This document shows, in pieces, positions 10,927-23,608 of a DNA stretch of 64,000 nucleotides. Position 1 is the first letter of the stretch. The number at the start of each line of letters is the position of its first letter. The stretch covers positions 937,501 to 1,001,500 of the forward strand of contig CP114498.1 in the NCBI GenBank assembly GCA_027186245.1, written 5' to 3'. Source of the stretch: Coriaria nepalensis (lineage: Eukaryota; Streptophyta; Magnoliopsida; Cucurbitales; Coriariaceae). Position numbers and translations under genes: made by a program. The notes beneath the pieces were generated by a model, which saw only the letters and a list, made by a program, of their open reading frames with translations, had not been told where the DNA came from and made no database searches.

Positions 10927-11869
10927 TCAGTTCCATGGATGCATGAGAATTTCAATTACATTGCGTGGGTGCATGACAGCAATATTACGTGCATCAAATA
11001 AAAAGAGTTTTCATTTTGTATTAATGGTTTGTTCAATTGGGTGTAGTCAATTAAATTTGCTTTAATAAACTTAAGTTGATGGAATTTATTAGTGAAGATT
11101 ATGATTTCAAGTGGTTAATTATTATCCTAACTCGCAAAATTTGTCATAGTTAATAACAAGACATAAGATATTAACTCGATCCGAATCGCAGAGTAGTTCT
11201 ATAAATTTGTAACATTTTCTTCCTACAAAAAACTTGATTGTGAAGTTGAGATAAGACATGATTAACGTTATTATAGGATATCGACCCAATATTTAGAACG
11301 ATAAGCATTCTTACATACAAATCATCATAAAGATAAACATTAAGTAACCTTGATCGATAAGTAGTCGTCCCATATAGAATCTGGTTCGGAAACAACACAA
11401 TCCTAAGTAAAAATAAGCAGAGAAGAGAACATAGCAACCACTCCTAAAGAATTTCAATCAAGTATACTGATACATTCAATCAACTAAACACAAAAAGAAT
11501 ATTCAATATTCAGAATTTCTACATTATCTTTGATGAACGCTGTTGCTCTACTATGTTTTCTGTAATAATACCGGTAATCTTAAAAGTATGTGATGTATTG
11601 AGAATGAGATCATACCAATTTAACCACAAACACCAGTTTGTTACTTCTTAAGTATAGCTTAGAGTTGTAATTAACACAAATTATAGGGCTTGAGCTATGA
11701 AAGAATCCATTACTTCATGGACTAAATAAACATTGATGTCTATTTTATTTAACTATTATAGGTATATATCCCCACAAATTCGTTACATTAATATAAAATA
11801 AAAACATCTTCATTATTAAATCATTAATGCCAGTACCAAAAATACTGTCTTAGTTCATGAATTTTAATT
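10927..11869. other. Spacer between two convergent germin-like genes
   Basis: Contains the 3' UTRs of both germin-like genes and AT-rich DNA. No coding region could be supported; the frame at 11171-11437 has no domain. Confidence 0.6.
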
Positions 11870-12505
11870 TTAAAGCTTAGGTGGTGGAGTCAACACAATC
11901 TTCAATTTCTGAACGGTGGCAACATCTGTCTTGAAAGCCTTAGCCAAGACTAAATTATCAATGCCGGTACCAAAAATGGTGACAGGCACGGAAACAGTGC
12001 CGGCATTAGCACTACCAAAAGCCGAAATTGCAGTTGCATCTAATTTTGGGTCAGGATTGAACTGAAAATGAACTAATCCCTTTGGAAAAATAAAGATATC
12101 ACCCAACTGAAGTGTTTGATTGTAGAGCTTATTAGTAGTATCAACAAAACCAACTTGTAAGCTTCCTTCCACCACAAAGAGTAGCTCGGCCGAGCGAGGG
12201 TGGGTGTGTGGTGGGTTCACAGTTCCGACAGGGAACTGGAGCACGGCCAATGATACACTTTGACCGAAAAGAGCAGGAAACTCAGCCAAAGCAACCTTCG
12301 ATGCTTTGAACATTTGTGGGGTCTGGTCGAAGACACCACGTAAGCCGTTGTACGTGAAGAACTCGGATGTAGTGTTTCCTGGTGCTACAAAGTCAGTCAG
12401 AATGTCAGGATCGCCAGATTCAACCATATGGGAGGTGGCGGCGAAGAGAACTAGGAGAAGAACAAGCTGTGTGATGTTGTTTTTGGTGAACATAGAGCAA
12501 TCCAT
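11870..12505 (-). CDS. Germin-like protein 2 (inverted paralogue)
   Basis: Single exon, 211 aa, same length as the neighbour. Signal peptide (about 1-30) followed by GDPDILTDFVAPGN. The cupin ligands are at the same positions: His100, His102, Glu107, His146. Identity to the plus-strand copy is very high across the cupin core (LQVGFVDTTNKLY, QTLQLGDIFIFPKG) and lower in the signal peptide and at 45-70. The mature part also lacks cysteine. Two in-frame ATGs lie 12 bp apart (12505 and 12493); the first is chosen, but either leaves a usable signal peptide. The pair is best explained by an inverted local duplication. Confidence 0.93.
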   Translation of the reverse strand: MDCSMFTKNNITQLVLLLVLFAATSHMVESGDPDILTDFVAPGNTTSEFFTYNGLRGVFDQTPQMFKASKVALAEFPALFGQSVSLAVLQFPVGTVNPPHTHPRSAELLFVVEGSLQVGFVDTTNKLYNQTLQLGDIFIFPKGLVHFQFNPDPKLDATAISAFGSANAGTVSVPVTIFGTGIDNLVLAKAFKTDVATVQKLKIVLTPPPKL

Positions 12506-12960
12506 GATTTGTGAGTATTTAGTAATTGTATGACAAACTTGGTTGATGTTTTACAATATGATGCAGTTGATTGATCATGAAGTGTATTTATAAGGATGTC
12601 ACTCCTGGCCAGCTGGAGTTTTGTTAATTTGATGATCACAAAGCTTCTGCCTGCTGTTTTATTTTATCCCTATATATATATATATGTCTGTGTGTGTGTG
12701 TGTGCATCGATCAATAGAGCATGGGTTAGCTAGCTAGCTGGTAGCTATAGGCCTGTAAAAACCGATCGAGCACAACAAAAGAAGACTTGTTTTCATCGGA
12801 TAAACGATAATCACCATATAGAACAATACATAAACGACAAAAGATACAAGCCAAAACCAAATTTGTAACAAGTTACAAGCAAGTGAAAGAAGATATCACA
12901 GCAAACAAAGAATTAGAGTATATATGTAATGGAAAAAAAAAAAAAAAAACAAGCCTTTTA
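12506..12960. other. Germin-like 2 promoter and spacer
   Basis: Upstream of the minus-strand germin-like gene, with its TATA box at 12585-12592. A TA run followed by TG repeats lies at about 12670-12705, and a poly-A tract near 12931-12949. No gene seen. Confidence 0.6.
12585..12592 (-). promoter_or_regulatory. TATA box of germin-like gene 2
   Basis: Minus-strand TATAAATA in CCTTATAAATACACT, about 80 bp before the start at 12505. It is identical over 15 bp to the core promoter of germin-like gene 1. Confidence 0.7.
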
Positions 12961-13235
12961 TTAGTTGATTGCTCCACATGTTTTTCTGATCTCTCCGTCG
13001 GTTCCGACTAGGACATCGACCCTTCCCAACTTGACCATAGCTGCACTGAATTTTGAAGAGAAACGGAATCTGAATGCGGTCTTAGTCACTATGCCCCTTG
13101 TTTGAGGGTCTAGGGCTAGATCTTGATCAATTTGTAGAACTTCTCTATGTGCTACTACTATTTGTTGGTGATATGATTGATCATGAACAACAAGTGAACT
13201 TGCCAAATTCTGATCCAAGTTAACAAAGTTGTTGC
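12961..13235 (-). pseudogene. Class III peroxidase, orphan last exon
   Basis: The minus strand encodes about 91 residues matching only the C-terminal end of a class III secretory peroxidase: NNFVNLDQN, then VLQIDQDLALDPQTRGIV, then AAMVKLGRVDVLVGTDGEI, ending RKTCGAIN and a stop. The wording is near peroxidases of the PRX57/PRX44 type. An acceptor-like CAG (13238-13236) sits just before the first homologous residue and an in-frame TAA lies nine bases beyond it, so this looks like the genuine 3' exon. The upstream exons with distal and proximal haem histidines are not found before the RopGAP gene. There is no good ATG. It cannot encode an active peroxidase. Whether it is transcribed, or is the scar of a deletion or rearrangement, is unknown. 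Confidence 0.8.
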
Positions 13236-14414
13236 CTGATTAATGTAACATATTATTGCCAATCATTGTGATATGGCAATAGCGGACCGTTGGAATTAAA
13301 TTAAAAATAAATTAATTAATAAAAATAAAAATAAAAAAACTGTAATTTTAAAAAGTTATTCAAATGAAGGAAAGGTAACAAAAACCCCTTCCCCCTTTGT
13401 ATAAATCGGTTTGTTGGGCCTTATTCGAACAACTCAGCATATATGGGTCTATAGATGTACATGGGCTTGAGCTGGGCCCAACATCTCACATAGTCACCGT
13501 TAATTATAAGAAGAGTTTTGGGCCTCAAGGCTTTAGAAACGGCAGCCCCAACCCAAACCCAACCAAAAAAAAAAAAAAATTCAACTTTGCAACAAAAATC
13601 TTGGTAATGATAATATCTTTTTTTTCCTTTTCCGTGAGTTGTGCTTTTATGTTCAATTTGTCATTGCACTAGAGAGCTAATAATTACGACCCAAAGCCTC
13701 ATTACAAACTATTGTTTGTTTTTTCGTTTTTTCCTTTTTTGGGAATAGAAAATATTCGGCTATTCGATTAAGTATCGGACTAATCCGATTAGAAATATTA
13801 AAATTATTTATTTTTTTAAAATTAAATTTAAAAAATAATTTATAAATAATAAAATTTTAAAATAAATTTATAATTTTGAATGGGAACAACCCTTTTTTTA
13901 TTTATAAAAAAAAATAAAGTTAAAAGAAAAAAAGAGGGTTATAATTTGCTTATTAAAGTGTCATAGATTCACTCATGACACATTGATCACAACTATTGGC
14001 TTTTTGTCACATCAAAGTGTCGGCATTATTATTATTAATGTAAGGGATTGCTCCGGGTGTTAAAAATGTAAGATTGTTGTGATATTTTAAGATTAGTATG
14101 AATACTTTTTAGATAAGATAGGTCATGAATTATATATATATATATATATATATGATGATGTGATGTAATGGGTGAGATTAAATTTTAATTATAAATTTAA
14201 ATCACGAATCCGTATAGTTTTAGATTGTATCCAAAACTTTATTATAAAAGATGATTAATGAATATTTAATTTAATTATTACCAAAATTAGAACCAATATA
14301 GTTATATTAATATTAATTTATTTATATTTTTAATGCTTCCAATTATTCTCCTCCTTTACTCTTATCTGCAATATCCCACACCAACATGGCAACATCTTCT
14401 TCTTTCTTCTTCAG

Positions 14415-14456
<42 letters not shown>

Positions 14457-14675
14457 GCAGCTCAGAGAAAAATATAAAAGTATTTGGATGAGTTAATGCT
14501 TCTCACGTCTCCTTTTTTTTTTTTTTTTTTTTTTTTTTCCCTCAAAGAAAGATCTCTGCGGTCAACGTTGTCCTCTCACCTGGGCCAAATCTTCCTCCCC
14601 AATTTTATATTCGAAGAAATTTAAAAAAAAAAAAAAAAATTTAAAGAATAAAGAAAGAATTTTTAATCGATTACA
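13236..14675. other. Intergenic: RopGAP promoter and leader
   Basis: Very AT-rich. An AT run at 14131-14153, a CT microsatellite at 14423-14453 and a poly-T tract at about 14511-14538 lie in the probable promoter or 5' UTR of the RopGAP gene. No earlier peroxidase exon was found on the minus strand and no other gene is supported. Confidence 0.55.
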
Positions 14676-17482
14676 ATGACTGAGGTCCTTCGTTCGCCAT
14701 CCCATTTCGCCTCCTCTCCGCCCAGAAACTCGTACCCCTCATCTCCTTCTTCTTCTTCGTCCTCTTTACCTGCATTTACGAATCTACCTGACGTAGTTGG
14801 GGGAGAGGATCTCAACGTGTCCGACTGTGATACAGAGGAGGAAGATGGGGTGGACGGCGACAAGAACAAGAGGCAGAGGAGGAGAAGTGATCAGCTTTCA
14901 TTGCTCGCTTTGCTCGTGACACTTTTCAGGAAATCTTTGGTTTCTTCTTGTTCTAGTGATAGAAGAGAGCTCTGTTCTATGGAGATTGGCTGGCCCACTA
15001 ACGTGCGCCATGTCGCGCATGTTACCTTTGATAGGTTTAATGGCTTCTTGGGTTTGCCTGTTGAGTTTGAACCTGAAGTTCCCAGGAGGGTTCCAAGTGC
15101 AAGGTAATTTTTTTTTTTTTTTAATTCACTGATGTTTCGTGAATAAAACGTGAATCCCATCTTTGTTGGTTTTCCTTGTGGCTCTTTTTACTGTCTTTTT
15201 GGATTAGTTTGAAGTGTATAATTGTGATCTTTGATTGATGGGTTTAGTCAATTATACTGTGTATTTTATTTGTTCCTTTGAAATGGGATTGGTTTATGCA
15301 GTAACTATCTTTCTTTTATTTGAGAAGGTTTGATTGTATTGCATGATGTATTGGGTTTCATCAATTCAAAACTATTGAATCTGGTTATGTGTATTTTTTT
15401 TCATTTACTTGGCATTCACATCGGTAGATGTAGATGATATCCAATGCAGATTAATAATGCATAAAATTGAACAAAGTCGAATTTTTGACTTCCTATCGAC
15501 TGAGATATCTTATATAAACTATATGAAATAAATGATTTTTTATTTTTAGATTTTTCTCATTTTGTTTCTCTAGCTATGGACTAGCTAAGTTTATCTTGAT
15601 TCAGTAATCTGGCCGGTATTTGTAGGGGACCTCCCTTTACGAGGGTGGAGAAGAAAAACCTATTTCATACCTTGAAAATTTATAATCCCCTTTTACCTGT
15701 GTGGTGTTGTTCTCTTTTCGTGAATCGTTCTCTGTCTCCCTGTTTGATACCCTTATGATAATTGTAAGTCCTCTTTGTTAGTGAAAACTTGAACAAGTTA
15801 ATAAGAGTATTTCTGTCTTTAGTTGCATTAAGATGAAGATATTATACAATGGGTTATAAATAGAAAGCGTGGTTGAATGTGAATGTTTTGTTAACATGTA
15901 TCTCACACCCATTGTAGTTTTATTTATAAAAATTTCCTTTTATTGATCTTTGATTTAAATTTTTTTGTCCGTGTATAGTACTACTGTTTTCGGAGTTTCC
16001 ACAGAGTCCATGCAGTTGTCATACGACTCTAGAGGGAATAGCGTGCCCACAATTCTCTTGCTCATGCAGCAATGCCTATATGGTCAAGGTGGCTTGCAGG
16101 TTTATTTCTCTACTCTTTCTCTCCCTACCATCTTTGTGGTTTTTATGAAAATGGACAACATACGAAACCTTCTGGTTTTCTTGGATGCCATGGCGCTTGT
16201 CGGGTATCTGTGAGATTATGTATGCATATTGAAAACCATCTGAAATTGGAGTTAGGGAAACTAGGTTTTGGTCAAATTGTGAGGTAAACTCGAATTTTCA
16301 TATAGAAAACGGTGTGGATAATTCGGAGTTTTTATGTAGGATTTATTATCATTATTCTTTCTGGTAAATATTTAGCTTTAATAGTGGATTTAAACCCATG
16401 CTGTATTTGCACGTACATAGGCTGAAGGAATATTCAGAATAAATGCAGAAAATAGTCAAGAGGAATATGTCCGGGACCAACTAAACACGGGTGTAGTACC
16501 AGAAGGTGTGGATGTACACTGTTTGGCTGGCCTTATCAAGGTAATATGTTTTTCTCATTTACTTATTTCTCCATTTTCTTATTCACTTCTAATTATTAAT
16601 TTATTTACTTATCTACTCCATAGACTTGGTTTAGAGAACTCCCAACTGGGATTCTAGATTCTCTATCACCTGAGCAAGTAATGCAATGTGAGACAGAAGA
16701 AGAGTATCTTGTGCTTGTAAGGCTTCTTCCCCAAACTGAGGCCGCTCTGCTGGATTGGGCTATTAATCTCATGGCTGATGTTGTCCAAAACGAACATTTC
16801 AACAAAATGAATGAACGGAACATTGCCATGGTTTTTGCTCCTAATATGACTCAGGTAGAACCAAAATTACACTTTTATCCATTGGATGGACTCTTCTCGG
16901 GCCATTAAATGATTCTAAGTTACTTTTGTTACACAGATGGCTGATCCGTTAATTGCATTGATGTATGCTGTTCAAGTGATGAACTTTCTCAAAACGCTCA
17001 TCTTAAGGACTCTGAGAGAAAGAGTCGACCTGGTGGTCAACCCTGCTCTACCCTATTCAGAGCCGTCTGATAAAAACGGACACCCCAGCCCTTCAGATCC
17101 CCACCTAAAGAATGTGGCTCAAGGAGACAATGAAGAAGAAGATGACGAGCCGGAATTCACCATTCAAGGACAACTTGTTTTTGAGGAAGAAGCTTACTCT
17201 ACAAGCTTGAGAAATGAAGATGATTCAAGTGGTGAAACTTCTGACTTGGAATCTGATGATGATGATGAGCTGGACGGTGGATACGACGCAGAAGATGGAA
17301 AGAGTGATAAGAGTAGTCGATCGAGTAAGGCGGATATCAAAAAGGGTCTTTGTGAAAAACCGAGTTTGCAGGTGTTTGGACCTTGGGAAGTGGGGCCTAT
17401 TGAAAGGGGTAATAGTAAAGGGATAAGCAGCAACCTTAGTAGGATAGATTCAAGGAATGAAAGGATTGAAGCTTGGCGGTGA
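14676..17482 (+). CDS. Rho GTPase-activating protein with CRIB motif (RopGAP)
   Basis: Five exons (14676-15103, 15979-16099, 16421-16540, 16624-16854, 16937-17482) encode 481 aa. A Ser-rich N-terminus precedes a basic KRQRRR patch. The CRIB motif at about 102-130 (MEIGWPTNVRHVAHVTFDRF) binds ROP GTPases. The RhoGAP domain spans about 145-330, with the arginine finger Arg189 in EGIFRIN and the conserved WFRELPTGIL and VFAPNMTQMADPL blocks. The C-terminal third is acidic with Ser/Asp runs (EEEDDEPEF, SDDDDELDGG). These proteins stimulate GTP hydrolysis by plant ROPs and so limit ROP signalling in polarity and defence; the CRIB-GAP combination is plant-specific. All junctions keep the frame. Confidence 0.95.
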
Positions 17483-18888
17483 AGTGGGGCCCTGTAAAAA
17501 GGAAGGTGGAATCCGAGCTGATTCTGTTACGATGATGTTATTGTTGTGTGTAGTTTCTTTTACTTGATTAGCTGACCGGAAAGAAAACCCGAACCTGATT
17601 GATCTGATTGTTTGGCTGTTCAGTTTACGCGAAGATGGCTAGTCGTTTCATAGTATGGATCTAACATTGCCTTTGATTTCTCATAACCTGGGTGGTTTAT
17701 TTTTTCTAAATCTTTGTGAAATCTGTCTCCGATTCTCCCACTATTCTGGGTTTTATTTAGCGTTGTGGTCTGATGTTTCAAAACATAATTAGGAAGTCAT
17801 AAAACTCTTGAAAATTACTCTTTATCTTCTGTGACATATAAATAATGTAGTTACTGATTCTCAGAGACAGGACAGTAGTAGAATCAGTTCCAAAAAACTC
17901 ATGATCGTAAATTAACGTTCCAAGATATCCTTAACAAGACAGATAATCTTGAAAGAGGATCAGAATGGGGATATTCTTACACGTCAAAAAGACAGGAACA
18001 TGAGGAACTTGGAGAGACGCAGAATATGATGATGCTTGGCTGTGACTAGCGGCTAGCCCGCTACCACAAAAGCTTAAGCCACCCCTACTACTTTTCTTTT
18101 CTTTTCTTCTGTCTATGGAGCGGGTCACTTTCTTGGATTTTCTGTAATCCCAAGTACCAACACAAAAATAAAAACTTTATCCTAAAGAATAAGATATATT
18201 TTTTTCTTTACCGACGAAAATGAAAAATTTAGATAAGAGTTTTCAAGGTGCTTAATAAAATGTATCGATTATACCTTAAAAATAATCTTTCGAATACAAC
18301 CCAATTTTAAAGAAAACTTTAGCATGTAAATAGGATGGGATGAGATCCAAACTCCCAATTACAAAGAAGTTGAGACAAAACAGAGAAAGTGACATTCTTG
18401 TCCTTGTAAAATTTTCATCTTCACAGTGTTGATTTTCTTATGTCACCGATTATGACTCTTGTTCCTATTTTAAGTCCAATATTGTATACTTCAAAAATCA
18501 TAATCATCAAACTTGGATACGAAAAATGAAGTCAACTTGTATTATAAATAAGATCATAGAATCTATAAAGGGTAAATAAAAAGAACCTTTTTTTTTTCTT
18601 TTTCTTCTCTAAAATTTAAAAATAGAGAATTATAACCACCAGATCTCTAATCTTGGCTCTATAACCACACATCCTTATTCCACTCCATCTGATAGATGAG
18701 TGTACCCCCAATTAACAGCATCACAACCCCTTGATTTTTTCCACCTTTTTAGTAATCTCCTTTCCCATCCACTACATAAAAAAAAGATTCATCACCCATT
18801 TGGTTTCCTCTTTCAGAAAAGTGTGCCATCCTTTCTCCATTCTTGTCGCAAAACAAGGCTAAGGCGCTAAGCTGCAGAAAGCCAATCC
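17483..18888. other. Intergenic: RopGAP 3' UTR and FAF promoter
   Basis: The first 200-300 bp is probably RopGAP 3' UTR. The rest is AT-rich DNA upstream of the FANTASTIC FOUR-like gene. No coding region supported. Confidence 0.6.
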
Positions 18889-19602
18889 ATGGCTTCCTGT
18901 GGAAGCCTCCAACATATCTTTGAAACCCAATTGCCTGAAACTCCAACCACCCTCCTTGATTCCTTCTCTTCTTCATGGAATCAGATCCAACCCTTGAAAA
19001 CAAACTCACCCTTTGATCATCTTCCTCAACACAATCAATCTTCTTTCACAGAAATCTTCGATGAGCTTCATTTCAAAGAAACTCCTTCTTCTTCTGATCC
19101 AAATGGAGAAAATAAAGCAAACCATTATCTTTCTTCTTCTGCAAGCAGCTTTGAGAGCTTGCAATTGTGCACAGAAGGGCTTGGTTATGAGAGCTTGGAT
19201 GATGATATAAAGGGTGAAGAGATGATGATGATGAATGAGAAAAAGTGTAGGGAAAACAAGGAGGAAGAGAAATTGGTTAATCATCATGTTTCAAAGAGGT
19301 CAAGGAGTTGTTGGGGTGCTTTCCCTCCTCCTATTTCTTGTATAGGAAGAACTGGTAAGCCTTGGATTTGCTTTCAGTCTTATAGAACTGATGGTAGGTT
19401 TGTTTTGAAGGAAGTAAGGGTTCCATCTCAAGAGGTCTTGCAATCTTCTCGGGAAAACGGCCGTTTGAAGATGCAGTTTGTTCAAACGAGCGACGACAAA
19501 ATTCTAGAAGAAGAAGAAGAGGAGGAAGAAACAACGAATGGAGATGATAATGATGGTGAAATTGAAGAGAAAGGCGGGGAAGTTGAAAGGAAGCCAATAT
19601 AG
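18889..19602 (+). CDS. FANTASTIC FOUR (FAF)-like protein
   Basis: Intronless, 237 aa. The FAF domain at about 145-199 is clear: FPPPISCIGRTGKPWICF, then YRTDGRFVLKEVRVPSQEVL and ENGRLKMQFVQ. The tail at about 205-232 is strongly acidic with a long Glu run, also seen in FAF proteins. FAF1-4 act on shoot meristem size through the WUSCHEL/CLAVATA3 circuit; the broader FAF-like members are less well understood, and this one cannot be placed among them by eye. The N-terminal half is low-complexity, rich in Ser and Asn, with a Met run near 112-115. The start is the first ATG after an upstream stop-rich region. Confidence 0.9.
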   Translation: MASCGSLQHIFETQLPETPTTLLDSFSSSWNQIQPLKTNSPFDHLPQHNQSSFTEIFDELHFKETPSSSDPNGENKANHYLSSSASSFESLQLCTEGLGYESLDDDIKGEEMMMMNEKKCRENKEEEKLVNHHVSKRSRSCWGAFPPPISCIGRTGKPWICFQSYRTDGRFVLKEVRVPSQEVLQSSRENGRLKMQFVQTSDDKILEEEEEEEETTNGDDNDGEIEEKGGEVERKPI

Positions 19603-19861
19603 AATACAGCTGGATTTTTCGTTATAGGTTTGATTTTTCAATGTTAAGCTGTGAATTTGACCATTTGGATAGATATTTTGGATTTCTTCTGTTTTTGTCT
19701 TTCATTCCAAGAAACTTGTAAAAGAACCTTCCAACAAAATATATTTATATATAACAAAAAAGTGCATGATCAGACATGGTATCTTATGTAACATTTACAT
19801 GCACATGACACCTGATCAACATAAGGGTCGAGATTCGTTCCGAAAGATTTTTCTATGATCT

Positions 19862-21925
19862 TCATAATGTGAGATTACTTCCATCTGAAGTTAGAAGCAC
19901 CTTGTATAAATCGGGACGGCGATCTCTAAACACTCCCCAGCTACGTCTCTTTGACTTGATTTTATCCAGATCGAACCGAGCTACAAGGACAGCTTCTTTC
20001 TTATCATCAGCAAGTTCAACAATTTCCCCGGTGGGTCCTACCAAAATAAAAAAACCATACAAAATTACCCTGTTGTCACTAATCACATAGTTTAGAGATG
20101 TCGTTATACTTTGTAATGAACCGATCTATACATATATATATGTATATATACAAGCAGTTGAATTACCTGTTATAAATGAATTTCCGTAAAATGTGATCTC
20201 ACTTTTTCCATGCTCTGTCTCAATTATCTCCTTTCCTATGCGATTTGAAACCACAAGAGGGACCTGAAAAGTACACAGTAAACAACGATTTTGTACTCTG
20301 ATGGAAACTAACGAATTGATCCCAACGTTGAGATATATGATGAATAAAGTTTTGCAGAAAACAAAATTTACCAAATTAGCCCCAGCATGGCCTTGCATGA
20401 CTCTCTTCCAATGATCACGAGAATCAAGACCTTGATCTTGGGGTTCAGAACCAATAGCAGTTGGGTAAAACAAGATCTCGGCACCTTGAAGAGCCATAGC
20501 TCTTGCTGCTTCCGGAAACCACTGGTCCCAACAAATTGCTGCATTAAGAGTCTATTTGAGTTAAGAGTTTCAAAAACTTAAGCTTGGAGAACCTGCATTT
20601 TGGTTATATTGTGAGATAATCTAGATTTGATTAACGATTTCTCACCAATTCCAATCTTTGCGTACTTGGTCTGGAAAACCTGTTAACGTACGAGCAAAGG
20701 AACTACTATCATTTCCAAAGCTTCCAAGGAAACATTACTAAAGAATTTATTGAGATTATAAAAAGTATCAACCTTGAAGCCAGTATCTCCTGGATTGAAG
20801 TAGAACTTTTCTTGGTAGCCTGTAGAGGAAGGATATTGATTAAAAAAATGACAACTTTCCTGAAATTTCAAAGGTTGAGAATATTCTAATGTCAGATGTA
20901 CCAGGTCCATCTGGGATATGGGTTTTTCTGTAGAGACCAAGGTCAGTTCCATCAGCATCAATTATGGCTACTGAGTTGTAATGAGCATTATTTGCCTCTT
21001 CGAAGAAACTAACAGGTATCACTACATCTAATTCTTTTGCAAGTTTCTGCATCCTAGAAGAAACAGACAGACAAATTCACACTTGAATTAGCACAAGTAT
21101 CCATGAAAGTTAAAACTGGATAATATCATAACGTTGATTGGATATTGATCAATATTTATCCAATCGGGCACAAAGGAGGAAGAAAAAGAAAAAAGAGTTC
21201 AGCTTCATCAATATTATTTTCTTATACCTAAGAATTGTTGGGTGATCCTTATAAGGTTTTGCTCGCTTGAAGAAGTCCTCTCTTTGTGCCTGACAGAAGT
21301 AGTATCCCTCAAAAAGTTCCTGAAAATCAAACCACATTGAAGAAATGAAACAGCCTTAACACTTAAAAGCTTAACTCGTGTATGTGAATTGACCGAGCTT
21401 TATATTTGTAGAAGCACGAACATAACAAACTGCATAATCCAAAACAATCCCAGATGCCATACTTGAATCAGAATGATGTTTGCACCCTTTTCATGAGCAG
21501 CTCTAACCAGCCTGCATATCAAAATCATAGAAAAGTTAGAAAAGTCTCAATTGATATATAAATCAAGCATTCAGGTTCCACGTTTATCACTAATAACTTG
21601 AAACAATAAGATTAAGTTGGACAATTTTGAATCAAAACAAAAGCTACGCCATCGCAACAAAGAAAAGGTTTTTCCATCGGAAATTCACCAAGGTGAAGTA
21701 ATTAGAGAAACCCAAATCTCAGCATGTATACGTATTATCAAATAAAGCCATGCTATAAATAGATTCTCAGATGAGGAAGAGAGACCAACAAATATTCTGG
21801 GTTAAGCTACAATTCAATAAGCAAAGAGAGAGAGACCTTTCAGCGATGGCGATGTTGGTGGGCTCGTCATCGGTGCAAGCAAATTGAAGAGCTGAAACCA
21901 CTACCTCTCTTTTTCCTCCCTCCAT
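19862..21925 (-). CDS. CPA: N-carbamoylputrescine amidase
   Basis: Nine exons: 21925-21837, 21511-21463, 21319-21228, 21053-20902, 20819-20773, 20679-20646, 20538-20372, 20263-20167, 20037-19862, giving 300 aa. The enzyme hydrolyses N-carbamoylputrescine to putrescine, CO2 and ammonia, the last step of the arginine decarboxylase route of polyamine synthesis. It is a nitrilase/CN-hydrolase with the Glu-Lys-Cys triad: Glu47 in IQELFEGYYF, Lys120 in LYRKTHIPDG, Cys157 in AICWDQWFPEAARAMALQGA. The C-terminal part (GPTGEIVELADDKKEAVL, RRSWGVFRDRRPDLY) is the expected ending. Every intron is GT-AG and all phases close. It starts 404 bp from RPS25 in divergent orientation. Confidence 0.96.
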
Positions 21926-22329
21926 TTCTTTACTTTTTCTTTTTTAAGGTAGGGGAAGAAGAAGAACCAGAGAGCAGCAGCAGCAGTAGCAGAGTAACTC
22001 TAATTCGGTTCGCTTTTTTTAACTGTTCGCTCGTTAATTTTGTAACGGCCCGTTTTTGGACCAGGGCCAAATTTTTGCGGACTTAGGCCCTACTTTGTGT
22101 TTGGGCCAGAATCCCCTGGACGCATGAAATAGCACCAATAATACCCGCCCGACTAAATTACCGCGAGTCCAGAAACCGCGCGCGTTTAGGTTGGCGTAAT
22201 TATAAAAGCGTCGCTTCCCTAGCAAACCCTAGTACTCTCATTCTCTCTACCCGGAAAGCCACAAGCTATTCCTCTCCCGCCGGCAGATTTCAGCTCCACC
22301 TCGAACCAGTTCCTCCTCTCCTAAGCAAC
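21926..22329. promoter_or_regulatory. Divergent promoter between CPA and RPS25
   Basis: A 404-bp head-to-head interval. On the RPS25 side it has TATAAAAG at 22201-22208, a telo-box AAACCCTAG at 22224-22232, a TGGGCC site II motif at 22102-22107 and related GGCCC motifs at about 22045-22090. Telo-box plus site II is the standard arrangement of plant ribosomal-protein promoters. A pyrimidine-rich CTCATTCTCTCTACC start region follows. No separate TATA box is obvious for CPA. Confidence 0.7.
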
Positions 22330-23608
<1,279 letters not shown>

